NCBI GenBank assembly: GCA_965200805.1
Contig: OZ241384.1
Coordinates: 558,001-622,000 of the forward strand
DNA: 64,000 nt
Direction of reading: 5' to 3'
From: MPNP01 sp026709725
GTDB lineage: Bacteria; Pseudomonadota; Alphaproteobacteria; Rhodobacterales; Rhodobacteraceae
Notes under the pieces: model-generated
Seen by the model: only the letters and a program-made list of their open reading frames with translations
What the model was told of the DNA's origin: nothing
The model's database searches: none
In this document: positions 17,654 to 26,167 of the stretch, piece after piece
Numbering within the stretch: position 1 is the first letter of the stretch
Layout: each line of letters starts with the position of its first letter
Position numbers and translations under genes: made by a program

Positions 17654-17985
17654 CAAATCAGCGACCTAATCGCCCAAATCCGCCGCGGGGGCCCATTTTT
17701 CCCAAAATCCCGCCCCGATTCGCCCGCCAGCCCGCCGCCGGCCCCGGGGGATTTTCACGCCCGCCGGGAGGCGACGGGGTGCTGGCGGATGTCCATTCCG
17801 GGGTCAGTGCGGGCCGTTCCCGCCCGTCAGGGGACACCGGTCCCCGCCCGCCTGACGGGCCGACCTGGGGGAGAGGGTTTGGGGAGGGTCCGGGGTCAGG
17901 TGGGCGCGGTGGGGATCTCACCGAGCCGGCCCGGGGCCTTCCGGATCCCGCCTGTTCCCCCGCAGGGAAGGGAGAGGGCGACGCC
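17654..17985 (+). repeat. Dispersed repeat family, long copy (about 330 bp)
   Basis: Starts CAAATCAGCGACCTAATCG, continues through GGGGGCCCATTTTTCCC and GGGGGATTTTCACGCCCGCC, and matches 10862-11090 and 30800-31061 in inverted orientation and 22786-23040 in direct orientation. At its far end it joins a transposase remnant, so the family may be the end region of a decayed insertion sequence. Confidence 0.8.
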
Positions 17986-18106
17986 CAAATGGATAACCCT
18001 GGGCATGACGGACACGGCGGCCTGCGACATTGATGAGGAGGACACGGAAGCGTTTCATCCGGATCCGGTACAGGGAGCGGTCAAGGACGATCCCCCTCCA
18101 TGACAC
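17918..18106 (-). pseudogene. Transposase C-terminal remnant (IS1380/IS4-like)
   Basis: On the minus strand: GIVLDRSLYRIRMKRFRVLL followed by INVAGRRVRHAQGYPFG. The pattern (basic helix, then VAGRxVRHAxGY) resembles the C-terminus of IS1380-type DDE transposases. The same stretch is present in the other orientation near 30660-30799. No complete transposase is attached to either copy. Confidence 0.55.
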
Positions 18107-18867
18107 CCCCCTTGGACATCAGACCCCCTTGGGCATCAGACCCCCTTGGGCATCAGACCCACTGGCCGAGGGCGATGATGGTATGGCTGATGGATGCGCG
18201 CTGGAGCCGGGGGCATTGGCGCCCCACTCATCATCCCGATGGGGCCTGAGGGGACCCTGCCACCGGCGAAGTCCGACGTGATCGCCCCCAATGATGGATC
18301 CCGGGGCGTCCTCCGCGCGACCCCGTCCTGCAGGGCGATCCGTTGGGGGCATGGGCCCGGGCGAAGATGGCTGATGCAGGGAGTGGGGCCCCATCCGTCA
18401 CAGGGGCTGGGCTCCGGATCGTCGGGGCCACGCTCCCGTCTGTCAGGGACGCGTCGGTGGGTGCTTCGGCAGCAGAAGCATCAGCGGCTCCCTCTTCAGC
18501 CGGTGCCGGACCATGGGTCGCAACCCCCTCCCATCATCCCGATGCGGGGACCCGGAAGGCGGTGGTCCGGTCGCCCCAGGTCCCCCAATGGTTGATTCTT
18601 TGAGGATCGCATCGGTCCCGGTCGCCAGCCGGTCAATCGGGATCCGTGATGCGACGAAGCGGACCTCCTCATCCGTGCCAGAGGGGTCGCCATGGCCACC
18701 CTGCCATGCCGGTCACAAGGGGAATCCCGGCCCGGGGAGATCACGGAGGGGAGACCCCCGCTTCGTCCGGCCCATGGGCATCCGGTGCCGGCCCCGCCCC
18801 GGGCCGGGTGGCCATGATCGCCGCCCGGGCCTGTTCATGCAGGGCCGGACGGTCATGGCGTGCGGGC

Positions 18868-18929
18868 GATGATGAAGGGCCCCGATGATGAAGGGCCCCG
18901 ATGATGAAGGGCCCCGATGATGAAGGGGA
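18868..18929 (+). repeat. Short tandem repeat, 16-bp unit, nearly 4 copies
   Basis: GATGATGAAGGGCCCC is repeated at 18868, 18884, 18900 and 18916 (last copy incomplete). Confidence 0.92.
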
Positions 18930-19452
18930 TGCGGCCCCCGGAGTGATCAGGCCGGAGTGATCCGGGATGGGGCTGCAACGGTTCAGGCCGATCATCGGGG
19001 CGGTTGCCGTCACGGATCAGGGCGGCCTGATCGCCGGCGATGTCCGAGCGCACCGTGACAGGGGTGATCGCCCCGGGGAGGACCGCCAGCGCCTCCATGA
19101 TGATGCGGGCCCGCATCATCACGGAGGGCCGGGGAGGCCGGGACAGTGCCGTCCCGCATCTCCCCTCACCATCACCCACTCTGTTCTCCTGTGGGCGGGG
19201 GACGATCATGCCGATCCCGGGGACGAACACCATCATCGCCCGGTCGCCCCGCGCATGGGGACGGGCGCCCCCTCTCCGTGACGATGGCCCCTCCCGTGAT
19301 GACGGGGCCGGGCCGCCCGACAGGTCGCCCCGGCGTCCGTCCTGCCGGTGGGGATGCGGGTGGCGTCCCCATCCTTCATCACGGGAGGGCGAGGGTGATG
19401 TGGGTCACGCCCGCCCGCCTGACGGCGGCCCCATCCCCTGATGAAGGATGGG

Positions 19453-19506
19453 GCCCTGATGATCGATGGGGCCCTGATGATCGATGGGGCCCTGATGATC
19501 GATGGG
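19453..19506 (+). repeat. Short tandem repeat, 18-bp unit, 3 copies
   Basis: GCCCTGATGATCGATGGG is repeated exactly three times. Confidence 0.92.
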
Positions 19507-20343
19507 CAGCCGCGTCCGGACAGCCCTGAGCGGCGTGTCTCGGGATGACGGGGCCGGGATGGAGGCGGTTCCCGCTTCCCGCTCCTTCCCTGCGGCCTCA
19601 TCATGGAACTCTCCGAGCCCAATCAATGATGATGTCCGGGAGGATGGAGCGGGCCCATCAGGGATCATGGTTGGGGGACGGTCCGCCCCCGGCCCCCGGG
19701 AAGCGCTGGCGGCGTGACCCCTTGTCTCAACTGATCCTTGGGGAGAGGCCCCCATGACGGACGGATGCCGGGGGCCGGCTCGGCCCGGCGGACGAGTTTG
19801 GCAAGCGCGGTGTCGGCCTCCAGCCTGCCTGTGTCGGCGACCCGGTTCCTGTCCGTGATGACAGGGAGGGGCGATGATGGTCATCAGCGTGATCGTGAGG
19901 ATCATCGGGCCGTCATGCCAGCCCTGGGTGCGGCGGGTGGGGCGGATGGGGCGTCCGGTCTGCCTCCCTGTCCCTGCCCTGGGCCTGGGGAGGTCGCGGC
20001 GGATCCTGAGCCGGGCCGGCATGCCCGGAGGGGGCCGGAATGTCAGGGGTGGGTCGCCATGGGGCGTGATGGCCGGGTCCTCGAATGTGATGGTGAAGGG
20101 AAGCGCGGTCTTGTGTCGTATTGCATTCACCCGGTGGGTTATTTTTATCTTTGATGAATCGATACGATTACCAGTGGAGATTCAGGGATTGACCGGGTCT
20201 TTGCCCTGTATTTGATCGCTGATTGGGGATGATGCCGCCGGTTGACACCCGGTCGTTGCACTTCAGAGTGGCAGTGGGGCAATTTTCTTCACAATCCTTT
20301 TGATAATTCTGTTAACTGCTGTTAACTGGTGTGTTGGAATTGC

Positions 20344-20362
20344 ATAGAGGGCAGTCCTCTAT
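20344..20362. promoter_or_regulatory. Inverted repeat ATAGAGG-N5-CCTCTAT upstream of the 113-residue gene
   Basis: 7-base arms around GCAGT, about 40 bases before the ATG at 20401. It is preceded by two copies of GTTAACTG (near 20308-20326). The arrangement fits an operator or 5' leader hairpin controlling the downstream gene; no regulator was identified. Confidence 0.4.
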
Positions 20363-20400
20363 CGTGAGTTGCGCACTTCGAGATTTGAAGGAAGGGTGGC

Positions 20401-20742
20401 ATGAGTTCAAAAACACCGGCCACAATTGCTGCTATCGCCACCACTGTGATTGCGCTTACGGCGGTTGTCGGCCTAACTGCAGCGGCACAAAACTATGTGT
20501 TTGAAAAAGAGTATGATTTTTCCACTCAGATTCAGGGGCTTTCATCAAGTGTTGCAGCATTGCAAGAAAGTCAGAGAACGCTTTCAGACAAAGTGAATGA
20601 CTTGGAAGACGGGCAAGCAGAGATTCAAGAGAATATGTTGACAGAAGAAGATTTGGTGAACAACAATGAAGCACTCATTGAGTCGCTGAGAGTGTTGCTT
20701 TCATGTCAGGACAATCCTGATCTGCCTGTTTGTGGGGAATAA
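20401..20742 (+). CDS. Small membrane-anchored coiled-coil protein
   Basis: 113 residues. Residues about 9-29 (IAAIATTVIALTAVVGLTAA) form a single hydrophobic segment, either an uncleaved anchor or a signal sequence. Residues about 40-95 have heptad character (LSSSVAALQESQRTLSDKV) and suggest a coiled coil outside the membrane. Two cysteines near the end (LSCQDNPDLPVCGE) could form a disulphide, which would favour a periplasmic location. Shine-Dalgarno GGAAGG precedes the ATG. No family recognised. It lies beside phage-like genes, so a phage or plasmid accessory role is possible. Confidence 0.7.
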   Translation: MSSKTPATIAAIATTVIALTAVVGLTAAAQNYVFEKEYDFSTQIQGLSSSVAALQESQRTLSDKVNDLEDGQAEIQENMLTEEDLVNNNEALIESLRVLLSCQDNPDLPVCGE

Positions 20743-20751
20743 AGCACGTTA

Positions 20752-20769
20752 GCCAATTTGCAAATTGGC
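20752..20769. terminator. 18-bp perfect palindrome between convergent genes
   Basis: GCCAATTTGCAAATTGGC lies 10 bases after the stop of the 20401 gene and 3 bases before the stop of the opposing gene. Placed exactly between two convergent genes, it may act as a shared transcription terminator, although the stem has almost no loop and no clear T-run. Confidence 0.45.
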
Positions 20770-20771
20770 AC

Positions 20772-21066
20772 TTATGCCGGACCTTCCTCGTCTTCGCCAT
20801 CCATCTTGTCTTGCCAGCGCGTGAAATAATCAAGGCCGTCCGCTCCAAGAGAGTGATCTGGCGTGGCCACTTTCATGGAAGTGATCTGTGACCACGGAGC
20901 GAACACGTCAAAATTCGAAAACGTGCCGATCAGAAAGTTGACCAACATAATGCGAAGACCGTGCTCATCGACCGCTTGAACCTCACCAACAAAGCAGCGA
21001 CATGGCGCAGCGTCTTCCTTGAGGACCAGAGCAACAACAAATTCTTTTTTCGATTGTCGCAGTCAT
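20772..21066 (-). pseudogene. Small phage-like protein gene with a one-base shift in an A6 run
   Basis: From the ATG at 21066 the frame reads MTATIEK and then loses sense within a run of six A residues on the coding strand (about 21051-21056). Removing one A gives a clean continuation, EFVVALVLKEDAAPCRCFVG, through DVFAPWSQITSMK to an acidic end DGEDEEGPA and a stop at 20772. The joined product is about 97 residues. It begins 3 bases after the scaffold-like gene, so the two form an operon. Causes: base-call error, decay or slippage at the A run. Confidence 0.65.
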
Positions 21067-21069
21067 GCC

Positions 21070-21878
21070 TCACACCACTCGTGCACCGTCCGCCAGCAAC
21101 TTCTGAGGTTGGGCAGAACCGTCCTGCGTCTTGCTCAGCTCCTCGGCCTCATCGCGGCTGATCTGGACCTCGCCCGGCCTGGACCCGAACTGGGAATCCT
21201 TTGGCCGCCCCTCTGAAATGACTTCCTGTTTGAGGATGTCGCTGCCCCAGGGACTGCGCTTGGCCAAGATCTCGAGAGCTTCGTCAAAATTGGCCGCTGC
21301 CCCGGATTCCTGGTCGAGTAGATTTCTTCACCGCTGTCATCTCTGGCAGTGACGTTGTTGTTTTCGTCGACCGAGAAGTTCTTGCCAAACGTGTCGCGAA
21401 CCATTCTCGCGGGCACTCTCATCATGTCTTTGATAAACGGCGAGCCGTTGAACTTGTGGCTGATGATTTCATTGACAAGCTGGTTCTTTATCTTGTCGCG
21501 CTCAGCAACAATGGGCTTGTACTTCTTCTCGATGATGTCCTGGTATTCGGACTCGACGACCTTGATGGCTTCGGTTTTGACTCTCTCGACCTCACCAGCC
21601 TCGACCATTTGCTTGTCGCTGTAGTTGGCGACGGTCTTCAGGGCCGTCTTGGCAGCGACCGGGTCTTCAATGCCTTCAAATTTCTTCAGCTCGGTCTTGA
21701 GGTCCGAGATTTCCTTGCGACGGGCGGCAGATCCGGAAGAGACCTCACTGATGCGCGATGTCAGGCCTTCAAGGTCACCAGGTTTGTCTTCGCCTTCGAT
21801 GGTGTAGACGGGAATGGAGTTTTCGTCGAGCAGGCAGTATTTCTTGGCTTCGAGTTCAATAACTTCCCTGAGTGGCAT
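21070..21878 (-). pseudogene. Phage scaffolding-like protein, frameshifted near the C-terminus
   Basis: Starts MPLREVIELEAKKYCLLDEN and is strongly helical and charged (ISDLKTELKKFEGIEDPVAA, ERVKTEAIKVVESEYQDII), the profile of phage capsid scaffolding proteins. After EEIYSTRNPG the frame is lost near 21298-21306. The next frame continues AANFDEALEILAKRSPWG and ILKQEVISEGRPK to a stop at 21070. The joined product is about 269 residues. With the following small gene it is a fragment of a phage head region; no capsid, portal or terminase gene is present. Confidence 0.7.
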
Positions 21879-21899
21879 GGTGATATCCTTTTGGCGTGA

Positions 21900-23230
21900 A
21901 TGATGTATCTAGCGGTCAATCTCATGCAGATGCATGTCTTCCCTGTTCCCTGCAACCGCCGGTGGCCCCGCTTCCACGATGCCACGCGATCATCAGCGTC
22001 CCGGTCCCGGTGCCGGTTCAGCATGAAGGGAAGGGCCGGGCCGCATGGGCCCATAGGCCCATCATGGACACCGGGGTGCCCGATGGAGTCCGCCACCGCT
22101 GTGATGCGCGCCGCGAGGGCGTTGAAGACGGCATCCTGCAGTCTCTGCCGGGCCCGTGTCGAACCGGGTCCCCCGACGGCATTCATCCAGGAGGCCGGGG
22201 TCGGGGTGACGGGGACGGCCCCCATCCATCCATACCCGGGGGGTGCGCCCTGAGCCAGGCATGCACGCGCGCCGACCTGCGGGCGGAGAGATTGTCCAGG
22301 ATGACAGGGACCTCCGCCTCGGGCTCGGGACCGGCCGCCCCATGACCGGGGGCGGCGCGGACGTCCCCGGAGCGGTGCCGCTCCGTCATCTTTCCTGCCA
22401 CCCCATCGCTTCCGCTCTCCCGGGGGTCCTTCATGATCCGGGGGTGGCGCCATCGGGGGCGACCAGCAACGTGGTGCCGCCCCGCCCATCGTCATGGAGT
22501 GCGGGGTCATGCGTGCGGGTTGCGGCATGGCCCGGTTGCATGGCCCGGTTGCATGGGAGGGGGCCGCTGCGTCCGACCGAGGGCCCGGATCCGGATCTTC
22601 TCATCGACCGGGAGGTGGGCGGCAGGGTCGGGCGACATCATGGAGAGCCCGGGACCATCATGGGGCCATGGCATCACGGGCCCCGGACCCTTGAGGACTC
22701 CGGGGCCGAACCGGGGATCGTTGGCGACCCCCATGTCTGTCAGGTTGGGGTCTTCACCCCGGGGCTATCGACCCCCAATCAGCGACCTAATCGCCCGAAT
22801 CCGCCGCGGGGGCCCATTTTTCCCGAATTCCCGCCCCGATTCGCCCGCCAGCCCGCCGCCGGGGCCGGCCCGGGGGATTTTCACGTCCGCCGGGGGTTGG
22901 CGGGGTGCTCAGGGGCATCCAATTCCGCCCATTCCGGGGTCGGTGCGGGCCGTGCCCGCCCGTCAGGGGGCACCGGCCCCCGCCCGCCTGATGGGCTGGC
23001 CTGGGAAGAGAGTCCGGGGAGGGTCCGGGCATGCTGGCCCGGCTCAGGATCCTCCGCGACCTCCCAAGGCCCAGGGCAGGGAGGCAGACCGGACACCGCC
23101 GCCAGGGCTGGCACGACGGCCAGATGATCCTCGCGATCACACTGATGACCATCATCGCCCCTCCTTGTCATCACGGACAGGGACCGGGGGCTGATGCGGA
23201 CATCGGCGATGCCCCCCGATCGATGGGGGA
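21900..23230. other. GC-rich non-coding stretch containing a dispersed repeat copy
   Basis: No recognisable gene. The second half holds a copy of the dispersed repeat (about 22786-23040). Short duplications are present, such as TGGCCCGGTTGCA twice near 22527-22552. Long open frames here overlap in several frames and reflect composition only. Confidence 0.55.
22786..23040 (+). repeat. Dispersed repeat family, direct copy
   Basis: Begins CAATCAGCGACCTAATCGCC and runs through GGGGGCCCATTTTTCCCG and GGGGGATTTTCACGTCCGCC, matching 17654-17985 with scattered substitutions and small indels. Confidence 0.8.
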
Positions 23231-23233
23231 AAA

Positions 23234-23467
23234 ATGAACGCAACATCTGACAGGCCGCGCGATTACAATCAACTGGGCAAGTTGGTGGTCGATATTGCGA
23301 CTGGACAAGTTGAGGATGACATGAGACCCGTCAACAAAGCCAAGCGCAAGGCGGGAATGAGCGGCGGTGCGGCCCGGGCGCGGATATTGTCATCGCGTGA
23401 GTGCCGCCAGATTGCCCGAGACGCTGCGAATGCGCGATGGGGCAAGAAAGTGGCCGTTGGGCAATGA
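23234..23467 (+). CDS. Small basic protein of unknown function
   Basis: 77 residues. The C-terminal part (MSGGAARARILSSRECRQIA, then RDAANARWGKK) matches a widespread short motif of the form GGxARAxxLSxxxRxxIAxxAAxARW found in many small bacterial and phage proteins of unknown role; it is probably a short helix-turn-helix. Lower GC than the DNA to its left. It stands alone, upstream of the HTH/deoxyribosyltransferase-like pair. Confidence 0.7.
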   Translation: MNATSDRPRDYNQLGKLVVDIATGQVEDDMRPVNKAKRKAGMSGGAARARILSSRECRQIARDAANARWGKKVAVGQ

Positions 23468-23559
23468 AGAAGAACCTGCAGCATTCTTCCTCTAATTTTC
23501 AAACTGACCCACTACCGGTCGGGGACGTCCGGCACGACCCCCGTGACGGCGCACTGACA

Positions 23560-23777
23560 TTGCCCGCAGGGCGCGGTTGCGGCAGGGGCGGGGAGAGGGC
23601 TGCTGCCAGGCACGGCAGGGCGGCCCGTGCTGATGCCAGGCAGGGGGCGCCCTGCGCGTTGCGCCAGTCCTCATGCTCACACAATGCCCGGGCCAGGGCG
23701 GTCCGGGTGCCGTCTGCCGGCCGTGTGCGCAGCCGGCTGACCGTATCGGGGGAATCATGCCGTGTGCCGGTTCGCAT
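23560..23777 (-). pseudogene. Degenerate fragment, possibly N-terminus of a DUF4338-type transposase protein
   Basis: On the minus strand the segment RTALARALCEHEDWRNAQGA resembles the N-terminal region of DUF4338/Tn5-like transposase proteins (pattern LxRxLCExxxWRNAxG). No further domain follows. Weak call based on one motif. Confidence 0.3.
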
Positions 23778-23848
23778 GGAATCCGGTGCGGAGGATCAGG
23801 ATCCGGGAGTTGACCGTGTCCTGTTGAAAGGGACAGGGGACTGGTCTG

Positions 23849-23923
23849 CGCTGGACGACCACCCGCATGATCGGACGCTACACGCGCAACGAGAGCGCGG
23901 AAGAGGTGCTGCGGTATCTGTGA
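23849..23923 (+). pseudogene. Tyrosine-recombinase C-terminal remnant
   Basis: The frame ending at the TGA at 23921 reads RWTTTRMIGRYTRNESAEEV and then LRYL. The pattern GRWxxxRMxxRYTRxExA is the C-terminal end of many phage/plasmid-type integrases and would include the catalytic tyrosine (RYTRN). Nothing integrase-like is readable upstream. The same remnant precedes the second HTH/deoxyribosyltransferase-like copy at 45481-45570, so it travels with that module. Confidence 0.6.
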
Positions 23924-23947
23924 GGGAGATGGAGATCCAATGCCGCA

Positions 23948-24139
23948 GTGGCAGCAGAAGTGGCACGACAGCATGATCTGGATGGCAAGACCCTCCGTCG
24001 GGCCTTGCGGGCCGAAGGGTTTCCATGGCATCGGCGGGGCGAACGCTGGGACCCGGCCAAGGGCAGTCCCGAGTATCAGGACATGCTGCGGGTGGCCAAG
24101 AGGCTTGCCGGGGAGACGCAGGGGAAAGATGTGTGGTGA
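23948..24139 (+). CDS. Small HTH-like protein, upstream half of a split module
   Basis: 63 residues from a GTG start. The segment EVARQHDLDGKTLRRALRAE followed by GFPWHRRGERWDP looks like a short helix-turn-helix DNA-binding domain. In the paralogous gene at 45581 the same domain is the N-terminus of one long protein. Here it ends in TGA overlapping the GTG of the next gene (GTGA), so the two products are likely translated in sequence. Compared with the paralogue, one base is missing near the original ATG at 23940, which forces use of the GTG; this gene may be partly decayed. Confidence 0.6.
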   Translation: MAAEVARQHDLDGKTLRRALRAEGFPWHRRGERWDPAKGSPEYQDMLRVAKRLAGETQGKDVW

Positions 24140-25215
24140 GACCAGCGGGCCAGGCAACCCGGACACAATTTGAGGAACTGACCAGACGGCTGCAACAGGA
24201 CGGCACTCCTGGCCATTGCCCCATTTGGCCTGATGCAACGGCGATGTTATCAGGACCAACATCGGACTTCCTCACACACTGTTGGTCGCCTTTGGCAGGC
24301 GGAATGTTTCGCATTCCGTGTGCAATGGTGCCCAGCGGGGGACCGCTGGATCTGCCTGAACAAACCCGAAAGCACATCTCATCCTGGATCTGGAGCCAGA
24401 ACGCGGCCTTGACATATCTGGATGACAATCAGACTGCTCCAATCCCCATTCTTACTGTCGGCATCATTGAGAACCTTGCCCAACGGCCCCAGATGGCGAT
24501 CGAGGAGCGTATTGACCGAGCGCTGCAGGCCATCGGTCGGCCGCCAGCAGAGATAGGCAAATTCGTATCGAAGGAATCAAATCTCAGGGAAATCGATGTC
24601 CCGGAGATTCAAAAGCGGCTTTTGTTCCACGCGGCCACTGAATGTGGAACTTCCCGAGAGGATTTCGGCTGGCTGTTAAATGAGATGACTGGGGCTGGAT
24701 TGATCGGAAGCGCCAATCCGATGCATCTTGGGCACATGAAGAGCGTTCTTGCCCTTCAGGGCCTCAACCGGCTTGAGACCGGTGGCGGATCGCTCGCCTC
24801 CAGGACCGCCTTTGTCGCCATGTGGTTTGGCTCCGAAGTCACCGATGTCTGCGAGAAGGGTATCAAGCTGGCAATCACAGAGGCCGGGTATGAGCCGATG
24901 CGGATCGACGACGAGGAGCATATCGACAAGATCGTTGCCGAAATCCACCGGGGCCGGTTTGTGTTCTGCGACCTGACCTGTGGATTGGGGAAGGACTCCG
25001 AGGGACAAGACGCTGCAATCGCTCGCGGCAGTGTCTGCTACGAAGCCGGTTTTGCCCACGGCCTCGACAAGCCGGTGATCTGGACCTGTCGGGAAGACCT
25101 CATTGGCCAAGCCCATTTTGACATGCGCCAGTACAGCATGATTTCTTGGAAAAGGGGTGAAGAAGAAAAGCTCCGCGATGCCCTCGTCAACCGGATCCGT
25201 GCAGTGATCACCTGA
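24136..25215 (+). CDS. Nucleoside 2-deoxyribosyltransferase-like effector protein, copy 1
   Basis: 359 residues from the GTG that overlaps the previous stop. The first 200 residues form a domain of unknown fold shared with the 45581 protein (ISSWIWSQNAALTYL, IDRALQAIGRPPAEI). The last 150 residues (TAFVAMWFGSEVTDVCEKGI, ITEAGYEPMRIDDEEH, RFVFCDLTCG, YEAGFAHGLDKPVIWTCRED) match the nucleoside 2-deoxyribosyltransferase-like fold, related to TIR and SLOG domains that cleave or sense nucleotides. The DDEEH and YEAGFAHG segments are the expected active-site region. A role as a nucleotide-targeting effector is plausible but inferred. Confidence 0.75.
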   Translation: MRPAGQATRTQFEELTRRLQQDGTPGHCPIWPDATAMLSGPTSDFLTHCWSPLAGGMFRIPCAMVPSGGPLDLPEQTRKHISSWIWSQNAALTYLDDNQTAPIPILTVGIIENLAQRPQMAIEERIDRALQAIGRPPAEIGKFVSKESNLREIDVPEIQKRLLFHAATECGTSREDFGWLLNEMTGAGLIGSANPMHLGHMKSVLALQGLNRLETGGGSLASRTAFVAMWFGSEVTDVCEKGIKLAITEAGYEPMRIDDEEHIDKIVAEIHRGRFVFCDLTCGLGKDSEGQDAAIARGSVCYEAGFAHGLDKPVIWTCREDLIGQAHFDMRQYSMISWKRGEEEKLRDALVNRIRAVIT

Positions 25216-25216
25216 C

Positions 25217-25456
25217 ATGCCGTGCTGGACCGAGGGAGACATCAATCCCAACGGGCAGGAGGCGATCGAGATTATCCAAGCCTTCTCGCCCAATCACCCG
25301 CATGCCCGCGTGTGGGTTCTGAAATGCCACCACTGCCAGGCATCGTATGGGGCCAACAGCTGCGATATCCACATCCGCCGCTGTCCGTTCTGTCAGGGCG
25401 GGAAGCCGGCCCTGCCGATCCCGGTCAGTCATAGACGTACGGCATCATGCCCCTGA
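25217..25456 (+). CDS. Small zinc-ribbon protein
   Basis: 79 residues starting 2 bases after the deoxyribosyltransferase-like gene, so the same operon. It contains two CxxC-type pairs, KCHHCQASYG and RRCPFCQGGK, separated by ANSCDIHI, consistent with a structural zinc site. A decayed paralogue lies at 53192-53421 in the Slam region. Biochemical role unknown; the spacing suggests an accessory factor of the module. Confidence 0.7.
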   Translation: MPCWTEGDINPNGQEAIEIIQAFSPNHPHARVWVLKCHHCQASYGANSCDIHIRRCPFCQGGKPALPIPVSHRRTASCP

Positions 25457-25520
25457 TCTGTGCCCAGCGCGGGATTGACCGCCCGTTCGAGGCCAGGGCC
25501 AAGGTCCTGTTGGACAGACC
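25447..25520 (+). pseudogene. 5' remnant of the paralogue of the gene at 46889
   Basis: ATGCCCCTGATCTGTGCCC then MPL..RAKVLLDRP-like codons align with the start of the 89-residue gene at 46889-47158 (MPLTRAHRRTARRIDAEAKT). Similarity stops near 25520, where the opposite-strand DUF4276 gene ends. This marks the insertion edge of the DUF4276/AAA pair. Confidence 0.5.
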
Positions 25521-25522
25521 CG

Positions 25523-26167
25523 TCAACCCGCGTCGATGGCTTCTCCGATCAGGGCAAACAGTCGCTTGCAATGAGCGCATCGTTGCCGGACCCGGTCTGG
25601 ATCAATACGGCCCAACAGATCGCTTGCATGGTGAATCTTGTGGTAACGCCCCTTCTGCGTGTCCCTGGTGGCGCGTTCCAACGCTCTGCCGATGTCGGCC
25701 ATGGTGACGGTTTCCAGGTCAGACGCTTTCGGCAAAGCATTCCTCCTGAATCCATTTCCGTAATAATTGCTCAGAGCCTCTGAATCGGCGACAATCCAGG
25801 TTTCCATCACCTGGGTCATCAAATGAATGATGTCCTGATCCGCCTCGTGGATCTCCCATCCATCTCGCGCCTTCAGATGATTGACCGGTGATCCATGGAC
25901 GGGCTCCTCAGCATCGACCAGCAGGACGATCATAGTGCCATCATTGCTCTTCTGCGCCTCCCTGAACGCGTGAAACGTCCTCTCTCGGCTGCCGCAGCAG
26001 ACCAGATTCCAGTTCCATTTCGCCTTTCGTGCCGCAACCTTGAGTTCATGCAGAAAGGCGTCCATCCCAAGGCGCAGGGCGGATCGAGCATTTTTCCCCT
26101 CGCCTCCCCCTTCCATATAAATCTTCACGCCTTTCAAGGGTTGGCCCCCAACTCGCCCATCCGCCAC
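25523..26167 (-). CDS. DUF4276 (TOPRIM-like) protein, partner of an AAA ATPase
   Basis: 214 residues. The first strand KGVKIYMEGGGEGK carries the conserved Glu of TOPRIM-like folds, and IVLLVDAEEPVH supplies the acidic pair; MTQVMETWIVAD is a further DUF4276 hallmark. It overlaps the end of the upstream AAA gene by 34 bases, so they are co-translated. Pairs of an AAA ATPase with a TOPRIM-like protein include known phage-defence systems (PARIS with DUF4435, AbiL with RloB). This pair is similar in layout but uses DUF4276, so the name cannot be transferred. Confidence 0.75.
   Translation of the reverse strand: MADGRVGGQPLKGVKIYMEGGGEGKNARSALRLGMDAFLHELKVAARKAKWNWNLVCCGSRERTFHAFREAQKSNDGTMIVLLVDAEEPVHGSPVNHLKARDGWEIHEADQDIIHLMTQVMETWIVADSEALSNYYGNGFRRNALPKASDLETVTMADIGRALERATRDTQKGRYHKIHHASDLLGRIDPDRVRQRCAHCKRLFALIGEAIDAG

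Larger units (their letters stand above)
18107..20160. other. GC-rich non-coding stretch with short tandem repeats
   Basis: Two kilobases with no recognisable gene. Frames on both strands are open by base composition only. It carries at least three short tandem arrays: a 17-bp unit CTTGGGCATCAGACCCC (18111-18161), a 16-bp unit GATGATGAAGGGCCCC (18868-18929) and an 18-bp unit GCCCTGATGATCGATGGG (19453-19506). The string GGTGGCAGGGTCCCCTCAGG-like near 18240-18270 matches, inverted, the 30540 region. Base composition drops at about 20100, where a phage-like segment starts. Confidence 0.55.

Noticed and set aside
19405..20130. A 241-codon minus-strand open frame
   Set aside because: Composed of Pro/Arg/Gly runs and tandem repeats in non-coding GC-rich DNA; no ribosome site or domain.
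24136..25215. Calling the C-terminal domain a TIR domain
   Set aside because: The motif set (FVAMWF, EEH, YEAGFAHG) fits the nucleoside 2-deoxyribosyltransferase-like relatives better than canonical TIR.
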